Source: Rhodocytophaga aerolata
GTDB taxonomy: Bacteria > Bacteroidota > Bacteroidia > Cytophagales > 172606-1
Assembly (NCBI RefSeq): GCF_030503435.1
Contig: NZ_JAUKPO010000008.1
Coordinates: forward strand, 186,001-250,000
Direction: 5' to 3'
DNA length: 64,000 bases
The notes below the pieces were generated by a model. The model was not told where the DNA came from, ran no database searches, and saw only the letters and a program-made list of their open reading frames with translations. Positions 26,808 through 34,913 of the stretch are shown here, piece by piece (position 1 is the stretch's first letter; the number at the start of each line of letters is the position of its first letter). A program made the translations under genes and the position numbers.

Positions 26808-27338
26808 TTATTCTGCCGCATCCCCTACAGACACGTTAGCCGACTGCTGTTCTGATTCACCTACCTTCTGGTATACGACAAAAAGATCTTCAGCAGGCAG
26901 TTCGGACATATTTATGTATATCTTTTCCAGATACTGGAAGAATTGCTGCTTCTGCTCTTCTGTAAAATTCTGCAAAGCACTTGCTTCTACATCTGCCAGC
27001 GTTTGTTTGATCAGGGGAAGCTCCTTCTTCGCCTTTTCAGTAAGAATCAAAAAATGTTCTCGCCGGTCTTTAGTATTTACTCTTCTTTGCAGATAGCCTT
27101 TTCCAGTCAGATAATCTATAATTCTAACCATCGACACTTTACTTGTTTTAAAGTAGTCGGAAAGCTTTTGCTGCGTAATCGTCTCCTTCGATTGCTCCAC
27201 AGCCACCAATACTCTGAAATATTTATCCAGATCAATATGAGACATCTTTTTTACGGTAGCACCAGCAAAACACTTAGTAAGTAAACTAAAGTAAAGTCCT
27301 AAGGGAGCCGTACCACTTTGCCACTTTTCTTTATCCAT
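26808..27338 (-). CDS. MarR-family transcriptional regulator
   Basis: 176 residues. Winged-helix DNA-binding region at about 35-110: 'LDKYFRVLVAVEQSKETITQQKL', recognition helix 'YFKTSKVSMVRIIDYLTGKGYLQRR' and wing 'NTKDRREHFLILTEKAKKEL', split here. It is the first gene of the efflux operon and most likely represses the operon and itself, with a pump substrate as inducer. A perfect palindrome built of AAATAGTTTACA half-sites lies 42-66 bp upstream of its start. About 30 extra C-terminal residues are rich in Glu, Ser and Ala. Confidence 0.94.
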   Translation of the reverse strand: MDKEKWQSGTAPLGLYFSLLTKCFAGATVKKMSHIDLDKYFRVLVAVEQSKETITQQKLSDYFKTSKVSMVRIIDYLTGKGYLQRRVNTKDRREHFLILTEKAKKELPLIKQTLADVEASALQNFTEEQKQQFFQYLEKIYINMSELPAEDLFVVYQKVGESEQQSANVSVGDAAE

Positions 27339-27363
27339 TAATTAACTAACTGCCATGGGTCAT

Positions 27364-27404
27364 AAATAGTTTACATCGTAAATAGTTTACACTGTAAACT
27401 ATTT
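27364..27404. promoter_or_regulatory. MarR operator: perfect palindrome plus an extra direct half-site
   Basis: AAATAGTTTACA (27380-27391), one central C, then the exact complement TGTAAACTATTT (27393-27404). A further identical half-site sits at 27364-27375, 16 bp upstream of the first. The block lies 26-66 bp before the marR start, where an autorepressor would sit. Dimer binding at the palindrome and a helical-turn-spaced extra half-site is inference. Confidence 0.75.
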
Positions 27405-27772
27405 GGCCAGAATAAAACAGGCTTCCTGCTAATCTGCTTTACTTGCTTTCTCCTACTATCAGGCAGGAAAATCATCAGCAGATGTACATTGGTATTGTTA
27501 ATTACCAGTAAATAATATGCAAATTATAACTTTTGTTGCCTGAACTCTACAAATTTTAGACTGTTGGGCAGAATCTTTCGACACTTCGGCAAATTGCCTG
27601 CTCAAAAGCAGGAACTTTCAGCAGAGTACAAGTGCACAGTACATAAAGATGGCCGCCCCGGAAAGTAATAATGGATAAGGATTGATAGAAAAGTCTGAAG
27701 ATAGGCAAGGCATTAGAGGATAGCCAATGAATCGTATAAGCGTATTTTTTAGTAGCAGGTATTACAGCTATT
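27405..27772. other. intergenic region, nothing recognised
   Basis: 368 bp between the marR operator and the small acidic gene. A short inverted pair (TTCCTGC near 27422 and GCAGGAA near 27463) is too far apart for a terminator. A frame of 86 codons at 27556-27816 on the minus strand overlaps the acidic gene's end and shows no coding character. Confidence 0.4.
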
Positions 27773-28015
27773 TTATTCTTCTTCATCCAGTTCATCAACA
27801 AAACTGTCGTCTTCATCTTCGATTAAATCTACCTCCTCGTCGTGGTCAACATGTTTTTGTCTGTCGAGTTCTGTTAATCCTTCTTCCCAGGTATCTTCTT
27901 CATCATAATCCTCTGCATCTGGCATGTCTTCCGGTTGCAGATAAATAGTTCTGGTATGCAGTTGCTTATAAGCTAAAGCGCATAGTACTAAAGCCAGTTG
28001 AATGTTTGCTTTCAT
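27773..28015 (-). CDS. small highly acidic exported protein
   Basis: 80 residues. The first 16 residues (MKANIQLALVLCALAY) look like a weak signal sequence. The remainder is dominated by Asp and Glu, with runs such as 'DAEDYDEEDTWEEGL' and the C-terminal 'EDEDDSFVDELDEEE'. No family is recognised. The clustered acidic residues could bind calcium or another divalent ion, but no EF-hand loop is present. It is not in an operon with neighbours. Confidence 0.6.
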   Translation of the reverse strand: MKANIQLALVLCALAYKQLHTRTIYLQPEDMPDAEDYDEEDTWEEGLTELDRQKHVDHDEEVDLIEDEDDSFVDELDEEE

Positions 28016-28385
28016 AGGTTAGTTAGTGGTAATGGGTTAGGCGGAGTAATGCTATTTGTAAAATAAGGGAATACTACCCTCAACGTTAATTCCAGCGATG
28101 CAGTTGTTTAATTAATTAGTTACTCTAGTAAGCTGCATAATATTTTGTTGAGCAGATAAACGAGAGAACTTAACTGTATATGTCATTAGAAAATTAAACA
28201 AAATAGCCGCTCATGTGGTATACTCCATAAGAGGCATGCTATAGCAGAAAATGACTATATGACATACTATAACCGAAGCAATATAAATGAATATGACAAA
28301 TTAACATAGAATGCATAGCTATAGAAGGTTTCTGTCTCTGGTATGTTAATTGTATAACTAGATGTGTAACCTAAAACAGAAAATC
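28016..28385. other. intergenic region upstream of hsp20
   Basis: 370 bp, AT-rich, between divergent genes. I see no CIRCE element, no HrcA-like inverted repeat and no clear TTG-N17-23-TAnnTTTG promoter, so regulation of the downstream heat-shock gene cannot be read here. Confidence 0.4.
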
Positions 28386-28790
28386 ATGGAATTTATAAAA
28401 GATAATAATATGTGGCGGGGTTTTCTTAAGCAAATCGACTTAATGAACACGCTGAATGGCGGTGTAAGCATGGCCTCTATGAACATGGAAGAAACCGAAA
28501 ATAGCTTAGTTATTACTGTTTCTGCCCCTGGTGTTAGTCCTGAATCATTCAATATATTCATAGATCATAGTAAGTTAATTGTGTTTTCTACTATCCCAGG
28601 CAGGCATCCGGAAGAGGAATCAGAGCTTCCATTACAGGTACCTATGTTCTATAAAACCTTTGACATCCCGTATTTTGTAGATGGCAACAACATAGATGCA
28701 GTATATGAAGAAGGTGTATTACAAGTAACGCTGCCTTACCGCCAGAAACGGACGAGTCTACAAAGAAAAATAGATATTAAACATTCATAA
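28386..28790 (+). CDS. Hsp20/alpha-crystallin family small heat-shock protein
   Basis: About 134 residues from ATG 28386; an upstream ATG at 28362 would add eight residues. The alpha-crystallin domain covers about 35-125: 'MNMEETENSLVITVSAPGVSPESFNIFID', split here, 'KLIVFSTIPG', 'FYKTFDIPYFVDGNNIDAVYEEGVLQVTLPY'. The N-terminal arm is about 30 residues and the C-terminal tail lacks the usual IxI motif (it ends RKIDIKHS, where 'IDI' may serve). Such proteins hold unfolded clients for Hsp70. A strong terminator follows. Confidence 0.9.
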   Translation: MEFIKDNNMWRGFLKQIDLMNTLNGGVSMASMNMEETENSLVITVSAPGVSPESFNIFIDHSKLIVFSTIPGRHPEEESELPLQVPMFYKTFDIPYFVDGNNIDAVYEEGVLQVTLPYRQKRTSLQRKIDIKHS

Positions 28791-28818
28791 CTGTTTACCT
28801 CGGTAAACGTAAAATTAC

Positions 28819-28842
28819 AGGGCTGTAGAGCCCTTTTTTTTT
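28819..28842 (+). terminator. intrinsic terminator after hsp20
   Basis: Stem AGGGCT (28819-28824) with AGCCCT (28829-28834), a 4-nt loop and nine T residues to 28842. It starts 29 bp after the gene. Confidence 0.9.
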
Positions 28843-29059
28843 GCCTACGCAAGAGACTTACCAGCAGATATACTAAAGTTCTGTAATTTTCTGTTTATCA
28901 TATCAAAACTACCTGCTGCTCTGAAAAATAGGCAAAAAGTGTACTGTTCGTTTTGCCATCGTACAAAGCAAGACAGTTCTACCTATTTCCGGTTATTATA
29001 TGTGCGGAGAAAAGGATTTGCCGTTTAATAGATTGTACCTAACATGTAGAAGATTACCT

Positions 29060-30055
29060 ATGGCTAGTATGCGATATTTGTTACTTCTCTTGCTGCTTTC
29101 ATGTCTTTCTTTGAGCCAATCTGCTACACAGGCTCAAACGGTGTTAAGCTTTCCTCAAAAAAGGCAATACGCATTAGACCTACTTGAAAAATATGACCCG
29201 GAAGGCTGGTATGTAGTTAACAAGATGAACGAACTGTCCTACAACAATCATTTCGACCGGTATGCTGAAGGCCATACCAAGAAAAATGTACGCGATGCAT
29301 TAGGCACCATTGTACATGAGTTAAATCATGGGTATAGTGCTCTTATGGCCTGGAAAATACGCCCCAGAGAGCGGGACCAATATGCCTGTTATTACATTGG
29401 CGATACCACACACATTCTCGTAAAATACACGCCGGTATTCTTAACTGAGGAGATTGGTAAAGAAATACGCCCGGAACTCCATACCTTCCGGTTTGATACC
29501 TACATCTATAACCCGAAAGAAAAGATACAGATCACGTCCAATGTTTTAGGGATTTATGGCTTACTCGACGAATGGAATGCCTATTACCACGGCACCAAAA
29601 CAGATGTATATATGTACAAGTGGTATGAGGAGAACAGTAAAAACACCGTAGACGACTGGCGTAACTACTTTTCTACGGTAGGGAGTGTCATTAATGCTTA
29701 TGTGGAATTTAAATTTTACTGCCTTACTTACCTGCTGCATGCCCAGAAATACAAGCCGGATGTATACCAGGGTATTATTAATAACCCGGAATTTATTGAG
29801 GTATTTATGATTGTAGATCAGAAATATGGTAACCTAGTAAATGAATACCTAAACATAAAGAAGAATATTTTAAAGAAGTTGCAAAATAAAGGAGTAAAAG
29901 TAAGCGAAGATGAAGAATGGATATTTATGAACGGCGAAGGTACCGGCAATTTTATTAATGAATACAAAGTATTGAGCCGGGAAATAGAAAAGCCACCCTA
30001 CCAGGGTATGCTCAAAAACCTGGAACAAGTTGCACAGGCAAGCAGGAACAAGTAA
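29060..30055 (+). CDS. exported protein with HExxH motif, putative metalloprotease
   Basis: About 331 residues from ATG 29060, which precedes a good signal peptide (basic start, long Leu run, ending near 'SATQAQ'); an ATG at 29000 would add 20 polar residues. A zinc-protease signature stands out at His86-Glu87-x-x-His90: 'GTIVHELNHGYSALMAWK'. About 80 residues on, 'GLLDEWNAYYHGTK' offers Glu171 as a possible third zinc ligand, as in gluzincins. A family name cannot be given. The rest is rich in Tyr and Lys with 'NTVDDWRNYFSTVGSVINAYVEFKFY' helices, split here. It is monocistronic. Confidence 0.65.
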   Translation: MASMRYLLLLLLLSCLSLSQSATQAQTVLSFPQKRQYALDLLEKYDPEGWYVVNKMNELSYNNHFDRYAEGHTKKNVRDALGTIVHELNHGYSALMAWKIRPRERDQYACYYIGDTTHILVKYTPVFLTEEIGKEIRPELHTFRFDTYIYNPKEKIQITSNVLGIYGLLDEWNAYYHGTKTDVYMYKWYEENSKNTVDDWRNYFSTVGSVINAYVEFKFYCLTYLLHAQKYKPDVYQGIINNPEFIEVFMIVDQKYGNLVNEYLNIKKNILKKLQNKGVKVSEDEEWIFMNGEGTGNFINEYKVLSREIEKPPYQGMLKNLEQVAQASRNK

Positions 30056-30358
30056 GTTTAAAAATGAGGAAGTTTGAGAATGGGAAAGTAAACTGAAGCT
30101 TACTGTAAAATGCACATTAATTTATTTATATGTAATGGTTTCATCATAAATTGCTCTTATAGACTTATCATGCTTACTAAATTATATTAAATTTCAACAA
30201 CTGGTATATTCTACAACAATTCTATTTCAACTAAAAGACGAGCTTATCTCATTTCCAAATTTCCACATCTTCTCATTTTCAACCTAACTTGTTTGTTCGT
30301 TTTTGTTTGCAAATGTTAGCTTTTTACACTACATTTACCAGACAAACACACCTCACGT
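30056..30358. other. intergenic region with opposing purine and pyrimidine tracts
   Basis: 303 bp. It opens with a purine-rich stretch (GAGGAAGTTTGAGAATGGG near 30066) and closes with a related pyrimidine-rich one (around 30245-30285), which form a loose inverted pair. No gene is present. Confidence 0.4.
30306..30337 (+). promoter_or_regulatory. candidate promoter of the S24/HTH regulator
   Basis: TTTG (30306-30309), 20 bases, then TACATTTA (30330-30337), which matches TAnnTTTG in seven of eight positions. The transcript would start about 15 bases before the ATG. Confidence 0.35.
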
Positions 30359-31129
30359 ATGAACCAATCTGACAGACTTAAATCCCTCCGCCGCAAAGCC
30401 GGACTTAATCAGCAGCAAGTAGCCGCCTATATTGGCAAATCCCGTTCAAGACTAGCCATTTACGAAACCCAACCCTCCCTACAAATTCCGTATCCTGTTC
30501 TTCAGAAACTGGCAGATTTGTATAAATCTACGCCTGAATTTATTGAACAAGGTCTGGAAACTCCCCGGATGGCACCCGAAACAACAGACAAAGTAAGTGG
30601 CAAAAATGTCCGTCCGTTGGTTGTTACTGTAGACAGCACCGGCAAAGAAAACATTTTGTTTGTACCGGTGAAAGCCAGAGCCGGATACTTGTTAGGCTAT
30701 GGAGATCCGGAATACATACAATCCTTATATGCCTGCTCTATGCCTGGTTTTACCAACGGTACCTTCCGTATCTTTGAAGTAGAAGGCTACAGCATGACCA
30801 ATACCTTGCAACCGGGAGATATGGTGATTACCAGATATGTAGAAAACTGGAACAATCTGAGCAACGACAATGTATATGTAATAGTAGCCAAAAACGGAAT
30901 CTGCATTAAGCGTATACAAAATGTAATAGATAAAGCGGCAGGTATTGTTATTCAATCAGATAATCCGGAATTTGCGACAGATTTTATTCCGGTTGAAGAT
31001 ATTCTGGAGATTTGGGAAGCCAGAGCCCTGGTATCTAAATCAGTCTCCCGTAAGCCAAGCGATGTAATTTTTGAATTAAACACCCTTAAATCCAGATTTG
31101 AACACCTTACCAGTAAAAAACCTGCTTAA
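30359..31129 (+). CDS. HTH-type regulator with S24 (LexA-like) peptidase domain
   Basis: 256 residues. An XRE helix-turn-helix covers about 5-60 ('RLKSLRRKAGLNQQQVAAYIGKSRS'). The S24 domain covers about 95-215, with Ser145 in 'VEGYSMTNTLQPGDMV' and Lys184 in 'GICIKRIQNV' as the catalytic pair. An Ala108-Gly109 in 'VKARAGYLLGYGD' could be the self-cleavage site, as in LexA and phage CI. It may repress genes until stress leads to cleavage. The next gene overlaps its end by 32 bp. It could be a chromosomal regulator or a phage remnant; I see no phage genes nearby. Confidence 0.9.
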   Translation: MNQSDRLKSLRRKAGLNQQQVAAYIGKSRSRLAIYETQPSLQIPYPVLQKLADLYKSTPEFIEQGLETPRMAPETTDKVSGKNVRPLVVTVDSTGKENILFVPVKARAGYLLGYGDPEYIQSLYACSMPGFTNGTFRIFEVEGYSMTNTLQPGDMVITRYVENWNNLSNDNVYVIVAKNGICIKRIQNVIDKAAGIVIQSDNPEFATDFIPVEDILEIWEARALVSKSVSRKPSDVIFELNTLKSRFEHLTSKKPA

Positions 31130-32495
31130 AGTACTTGCTACGTTAAACCCTAAAAAAATTAGAAAATACTATTATGCCAGCTTCGTACCTGTATTGGTAA
31201 GTATGGCTCTGATCATGCAGTCTTGCTTGCTGGCAAAAATAGACCGGACACCTTATCACCAAACAGATTTTTATCAGCAATTTCAGCAGCAGATAAATGA
31301 AGTAAATACTGACTCTTTATATACCAAAACCGACACCATCCAGGCGGGCTGGGCAAAAGTTAATATTACCCCTGATGAACCTGTAGCAATGGCTGGCTAT
31401 GGTAACCGGTGGGGCAAAAAATATGTTTCCGTGCATGACTCATTATGGGTTAGAGCTTTTGTGTTCGACAACGGGTATCAAAAAGCCGTGCTACTCACCA
31501 TGGATATGTTAATTGTACCACCTGAAGTAACCGAAGCGTTGGAGAAACGGCTGCCAGAAATCGGTTTTACCATCAATCAAACCTATCTGACGGCCACGCA
31601 TACCCATTACGGATATGGAGGCTGGGCAAAAAAACTGGTAGGCAATATCATAGCCGGCAAATACCGCGATAAATTAGTAAACCAGTTAATCAGCCGCATT
31701 CTTTCTGCTATTCAGCAGGCAGAGGCTCGTAAGCAAAAAGCTAGTTTTGGCTTTGCCCAGTACCACGCCGGCGAACTGGTATACCACCGCATTAGTAAAC
31801 AAGGCAATATAGATCCCTGGTTGCGGGTGTTCCTTATCCGGCAGCAATCTGGGGCCACAGCCGTAATTACTTCCTTTGCCGCCCATGCTACCAGCCTGCC
31901 GTCTCGTCAATATATTCTGTCCAGAGATTATCCTGGTGCCTTGGTAGATTCCTTAGAAAAGCACCCGGATATAGATTTTGCAGCTTTTTGTGCAGGTGGT
32001 GTAGGTAGCCATAGTACTGGTGGAGAAGGAGAACATTTTGAGAAAATTGGCAATGTAGCAGCTGCCCTTTCCCAGAAAATCACTTATAACCTGCCTGCCA
32101 TTTCTACACAATACCATCAGAAACTGGCAAGTGTACATATGCCTTTGCCGCTCCGTAAACCACAATGGCGTATCTCTGAAAACTGGCGGCTGCGCCCGTG
32201 GGTATTTTATGGATTATATGGCAACTACCCCTCTTCTTTAACAGGCTTACGCATTGGAGATGTCACCTGGATTGGCACCCCTTGCGACTTTGCCGGAGAA
32301 ATGATGCCTGCTATTGAAAAAAAAACCAATCAACAGCTTATTATTACTAGTTTTAATGGAGGATACATTGGCTATATTACCTCAGATACCTATTACGATG
32401 TAGACCATTACGAAACCAGGACCATGAACTGGTTCGGTCCGGAGAACGGGGCTTATTTTATTGAAGCAATCAGCCGGCTGGCCAATAAACTTTAA
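31098..32495 (+). CDS. neutral ceramidase-like lipoprotein
   Basis: 465 residues if it starts at TTG 31098. This gives a basic N-region and a lipobox 'SMALIMQSC' with Cys43; the next ATG (31203) would leave only a stub of signal. The neutral/alkaline ceramidase N-terminal domain is clear: 'AGWAKVNITPDEPVAMAGYGNR', split here, then 'LTATHTHYGYGGW' with the zinc-binding histidines and 'SFAAHATSLPSRQYILSRDYPG'. The C-terminal Ig-like domain of true ceramidases (total about 650-700) is absent, so substrate is uncertain; amide hydrolysis of lipid or sugar-linked amides is likely. Its start overlaps the upstream regulator gene. Confidence 0.82.
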   Translation: MNTLPVKNLLKVLATLNPKKIRKYYYASFVPVLVSMALIMQSCLLAKIDRTPYHQTDFYQQFQQQINEVNTDSLYTKTDTIQAGWAKVNITPDEPVAMAGYGNRWGKKYVSVHDSLWVRAFVFDNGYQKAVLLTMDMLIVPPEVTEALEKRLPEIGFTINQTYLTATHTHYGYGGWAKKLVGNIIAGKYRDKLVNQLISRILSAIQQAEARKQKASFGFAQYHAGELVYHRISKQGNIDPWLRVFLIRQQSGATAVITSFAAHATSLPSRQYILSRDYPGALVDSLEKHPDIDFAAFCAGGVGSHSTGGEGEHFEKIGNVAAALSQKITYNLPAISTQYHQKLASVHMPLPLRKPQWRISENWRLRPWVFYGLYGNYPSSLTGLRIGDVTWIGTPCDFAGEMMPAIEKKTNQQLIITSFNGGYIGYITSDTYYDVDHYETRTMNWFGPENGAYFIEAISRLANKL

Positions 32496-32511
32496 AAATT
32501 TATAAAATATT

Positions 32512-32542
32512 TTTGCAGATTATGTTTTTCATCCTACCTTTG
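32512..32542 (+). promoter_or_regulatory. Bacteroidota-type promoter of tRNA-Gln
   Basis: TTTG (32512-32515), exactly 19 bases, then TACCTTTG (32535-32542), a full match to TTTG-N19-TAnnTTTG. The predicted start of transcription is about 20 bases before the tRNA. Confidence 0.85.
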
Positions 32543-32570
32543 CCACACCAAATTTTAAAGCAGTCCTAAT

Positions 32571-32641
32571 TGACCTATGGTGTAACGGTAGCACTACAGA
32601 TTTTGGTTCTGTCTGTCTAGGTTCGAATCCTGGTAGGTCAA
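32571..32641 (+). tRNA. tRNA-Gln (anticodon TTG)
   Basis: A cloverleaf can be drawn by hand. The acceptor stem TGACCTA pairs with TAGGTCA, with discriminator A. The anticodon stem ACAGA (32596-32600) pairs with TCTGT (32608-32612) around TTTTGGT, with anticodon TTG at 32603-32605. The T loop has GGTTCGAATCC. CCA is not encoded (ACA follows). It is flanked by its own promoter and a strong terminator. Confidence 0.95.
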
Positions 32642-32642
32642 C

Positions 32643-32677
32643 AAAAAGCCCTTAATTCACGAAATTAAGGGCTTTTT
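32643..32677 (+). terminator. intrinsic terminator after tRNA-Gln
   Basis: A perfect 15-bp inverted repeat AAAAAGCCCTTAATT (32643-32657) with its complement (32663-32677) around CACGA, ending in five T. It starts two bases after the tRNA. Confidence 0.92.
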
Positions 32678-32679
32678 GC

Positions 32680-33017
32680 TTATATGCTACTAAAGCTTCT
32701 ACTCAACTCCTCTTCTTTTAAAATTTTACCAAATGGTTCTTTTCTAATTTCTTTGCTTTCTAAATCTTTGCGTACTCTTCTTAAAAAGTTTTTGAAATCC
32801 ATATTCATAGTTAATTGATTGTTTGTATCCCAATCCAATTCTGGCCTGGCTTTAGCAGGAAATAGAACTTTTGATGAAGTAGATTCCTCAACATCCAACT
32901 CAATAATGCCAATACCGAAGGACGTTGAAAGACGAGATAATTCGCTTGAAAATCTTCATTTCTTGCTATTCCAGCAGCTACAATACAGGTCTCAGTTGAG
33001 CGGGAAAAATTGGAATT
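32680..33017 (-). pseudogene. frameshifted C-terminal relic of a COG2958/HrgA-like protein
   Basis: Two minus-strand frames read on from one another. Frame A (33017 to about 32930) encodes 'NFSRSTETCIVAAGIARNEDFQ' features in two parts. Frame B (about 32945 to the stop at 32680) continues with 'RLSTSFGIGIIELDVEEST', 'SKVLFPAKARPELDWDT' and 'DFKNFLRRVRKDLESKEIR'. Together they resemble the C-terminal domain of HrgA/COG2958 proteins ('SNSSWAN..YLVA..I..L..L...FGIGVI.L', 'ELD..TI', 'NPDF..F'), with a frameshift near 32930-32945. No start codon or N-terminal HTH remains. The family match is from memory; a short new gene in frame B alone is the alternative. Confidence 0.55.
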
Positions 33018-33150
33018 TCATTACTAGAAAAGATTGCTTTACCCTTACTTTTATGTAAAATTGCAGGCTAACAGATAAACAGTTAATGGCTCTCACATTG
33101 ATGAAACATATAAAATGAGAGAAATTTCCTGTACATAACTCAACTTCTGA

Positions 33151-34023
33151 ATGCATACAATCGTCGTTTTTGGAGCTTCTGGGCAATTAGGGCAATGTTT
33201 GCAAAAGTTGGCCAGGGAGCAAAATCTAGAACAAATCAATTTTCTTTCCAGTCAGCAGGCCAACATTCTGGATGTAGATACTTTACAAAAGGTATTTGCT
33301 GAATACAAACCTGCTTATTGCATTAACTGTGCGGCCTACACAGCTGTAGACAAAGCAGAAGATGAAGCTGAGCAGGCCATGAAGCTGAACCGGGATGGGG
33401 TCAGTAACCTGAGCCGCTTATGTAGAGAACAGGATGCCACGCTTATCCATATTTCTACGGATTTTGTCTTTTCCGGCAGCCACCATTTGCCACTAACAGA
33501 ATCCGAGGATACCCTACCTATCAATGTATATGGAGAGAGTAAACTAGCCGGAGAAAAGGCAGTGGTAGCACTAACCCAAAAACACTTCATTATTCGCACC
33601 AGTTGGCTATATTCTGAATATGGCAATAATTTTGTCAAAACCATGCTGCGGCTGGGCAAAGAACGCGAGCAGCTGAAAGTAATATGGGATCAGGTAGGCA
33701 GCCCTACCTATGCCATGGATTTGGCAACCTGTATTCTCTCCATCATCAAGAGCAAAACTTCCCAGTATGGCCTCTATCATTACAGCAACGAAGGGGTGGC
33801 TTCCTGGTACGATTTTGCCCAGGCTATTTTCGAGCTTAGCCGCATGGCCGTAAAAGTGACTCCGGTCCGCAGCGCTGAATACCTCACCAAAGCCAGACGG
33901 CCGGCCTACTCGGTGATGGATAAATCGAAAATCAAACGAACGCTGGGTATAGCTATCCCTTATTGGAAACATAGTTTGCAAACCTGTATCAACCGACTGT
34001 ATATATCAACCGACGATAAATGA
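33151..34023 (+). CDS. rfbD: dTDP-4-dehydrorhamnose reductase
   Basis: 290 residues. It is the last enzyme of dTDP-L-rhamnose synthesis and uses NAD(P)H. The N-terminal Rossmann motif is '[13 protein letters not shown]', followed by '[14 protein letters not shown]' and '[10 protein letters not shown]'. The catalytic Tyr/Lys pair is '[10 protein letters not shown]', and '[20 protein letters not shown]' is conserved. It overlaps rfbA by ATGA, so the two are translated together. rfbB and rfbC are not in the window; they must be elsewhere if the pathway is complete. Confidence 0.96.
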   Translation: MHTIVVFGASGQLGQCLQKLAREQNLEQINFLSSQQANILDVDTLQKVFAEYKPAYCINCAAYTAVDKAEDEAEQAMKLNRDGVSNLSRLCREQDATLIHISTDFVFSGSHHLPLTESEDTLPINVYGESKLAGEKAVVALTQKHFIIRTSWLYSEYGNNFVKTMLRLGKEREQLKVIWDQVGSPTYAMDLATCILSIIKSKTSQYGLYHYSNEGVASWYDFAQAIFELSRMAVKVTPVRSAEYLTKARRPAYSVMDKSKIKRTLGIAIPYWKHSLQTCINRLYISTDDK

Positions 34024-34886
34024 AAGGAATTATTCTGGCCGGCGGCTCAGGCACCCGCCTCTACCCCATTACCAAAGCCATCAGCAAACAACTGATGCCT
34101 ATTTATGATAAGCCCATGATCTATTATCCCTTGTCGGTGCTGATGATGGCAGGTATCCGGGAGGTATTAATTATAACCACCCCGGAAGACAATCCGCAGT
34201 TTAAACGCTTATTAGGCGATGGCAGTCAGGTGGGCTGCCAGTTTTCATATGCCGTGCAGGAAAAACCCAATGGCTTAGCCCAGGCGTTTGTCATTGGCGA
34301 GCGCTTTGTGGATGCAGACAAAGTGGCCTTGGTGTTGGGAGACAACATTTTTTACGGGGTGGGCTTAGGCCGGCAATTGCAAACCTTAAATGGGGTGGAA
34401 GGCGGCTATGTCTTTGCCTATGAGGTATCTGATCCGGAGCGCTATGGGGTTGTAGAGTTTGATGAGGCAAGCAAAGCTATTTCCATCGAAGAAAAGCCGG
34501 CCAAGCCTAAATCGAATTTTGCTGTACCCGGACTTTATTTCTACGACAACCAGGTGATAGAAATTGCCAAAAACATCGCTCCATCGCCGAGAGGTGAGTA
34601 TGAAATCACCGATGTCAATAAAGAATACCTGCGGCAAGGCAAGCTGAAAGTGGCTATTTTAGACCGGGGCACAGCCTGGCTGGATACAGGCACCTTTGAT
34701 TCGCTGCACGATGCGAGTGAGTTTGTACGGGTGATTGAAAAAAGGCAGGGAGCCAAAATTGGTTCTATTGAAGAAGTAGCTTACCGGATGGGATTTATAG
34801 ACGAAACCAAGCTTTTGAAACTAGCCGAAGAACTCTCCAAAAGCGGCTATGGCCAGTATCTGCGTAAAGTGTTGCAGCAAAAATAA
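34020..34886 (+). CDS. rfbA: glucose-1-phosphate thymidylyltransferase
   Basis: 288 residues, the usual length. It makes dTDP-glucose from dTTP and glucose 1-phosphate, the first step of dTDP-rhamnose. The N-terminus has '[16 protein letters not shown]', the nucleotide-binding signature, then '[17 protein letters not shown]'. '[10 protein letters not shown]' and '[13 protein letters not shown]' are also typical of RmlA. It starts in the rfbD stop (ATGA) and ends at a strong terminator. Feedback by dTDP-rhamnose is expected from the family. Confidence 0.97.
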   Translation: MKGIILAGGSGTRLYPITKAISKQLMPIYDKPMIYYPLSVLMMAGIREVLIITTPEDNPQFKRLLGDGSQVGCQFSYAVQEKPNGLAQAFVIGERFVDADKVALVLGDNIFYGVGLGRQLQTLNGVEGGYVFAYEVSDPERYGVVEFDEASKAISIEEKPAKPKSNFAVPGLYFYDNQVIEIAKNIAPSPRGEYEITDVNKEYLRQGKLKVAILDRGTAWLDTGTFDSLHDASEFVRVIEKRQGAKIGSIEEVAYRMGFIDETKLLKLAEELSKSGYGQYLRKVLQQK

Positions 34887-34913
34887 TCCTGACAGACAGT
34901 TCTTTTATCTAAA

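Noticed and set aside
27556-27816. 86-codon minus-strand frame in the gap after marR
   Set aside because: Overlaps the acidic gene's end and has no signal, motif or plausible family; composition is like noncoding DNA.
32992-33186. 64-codon minus-strand frame running into the start of rfbD
   Set aside because: It covers the rfbD start on the opposite strand and shows no conserved motif; it may hold more of the decayed gene but I could not join it with confidence.
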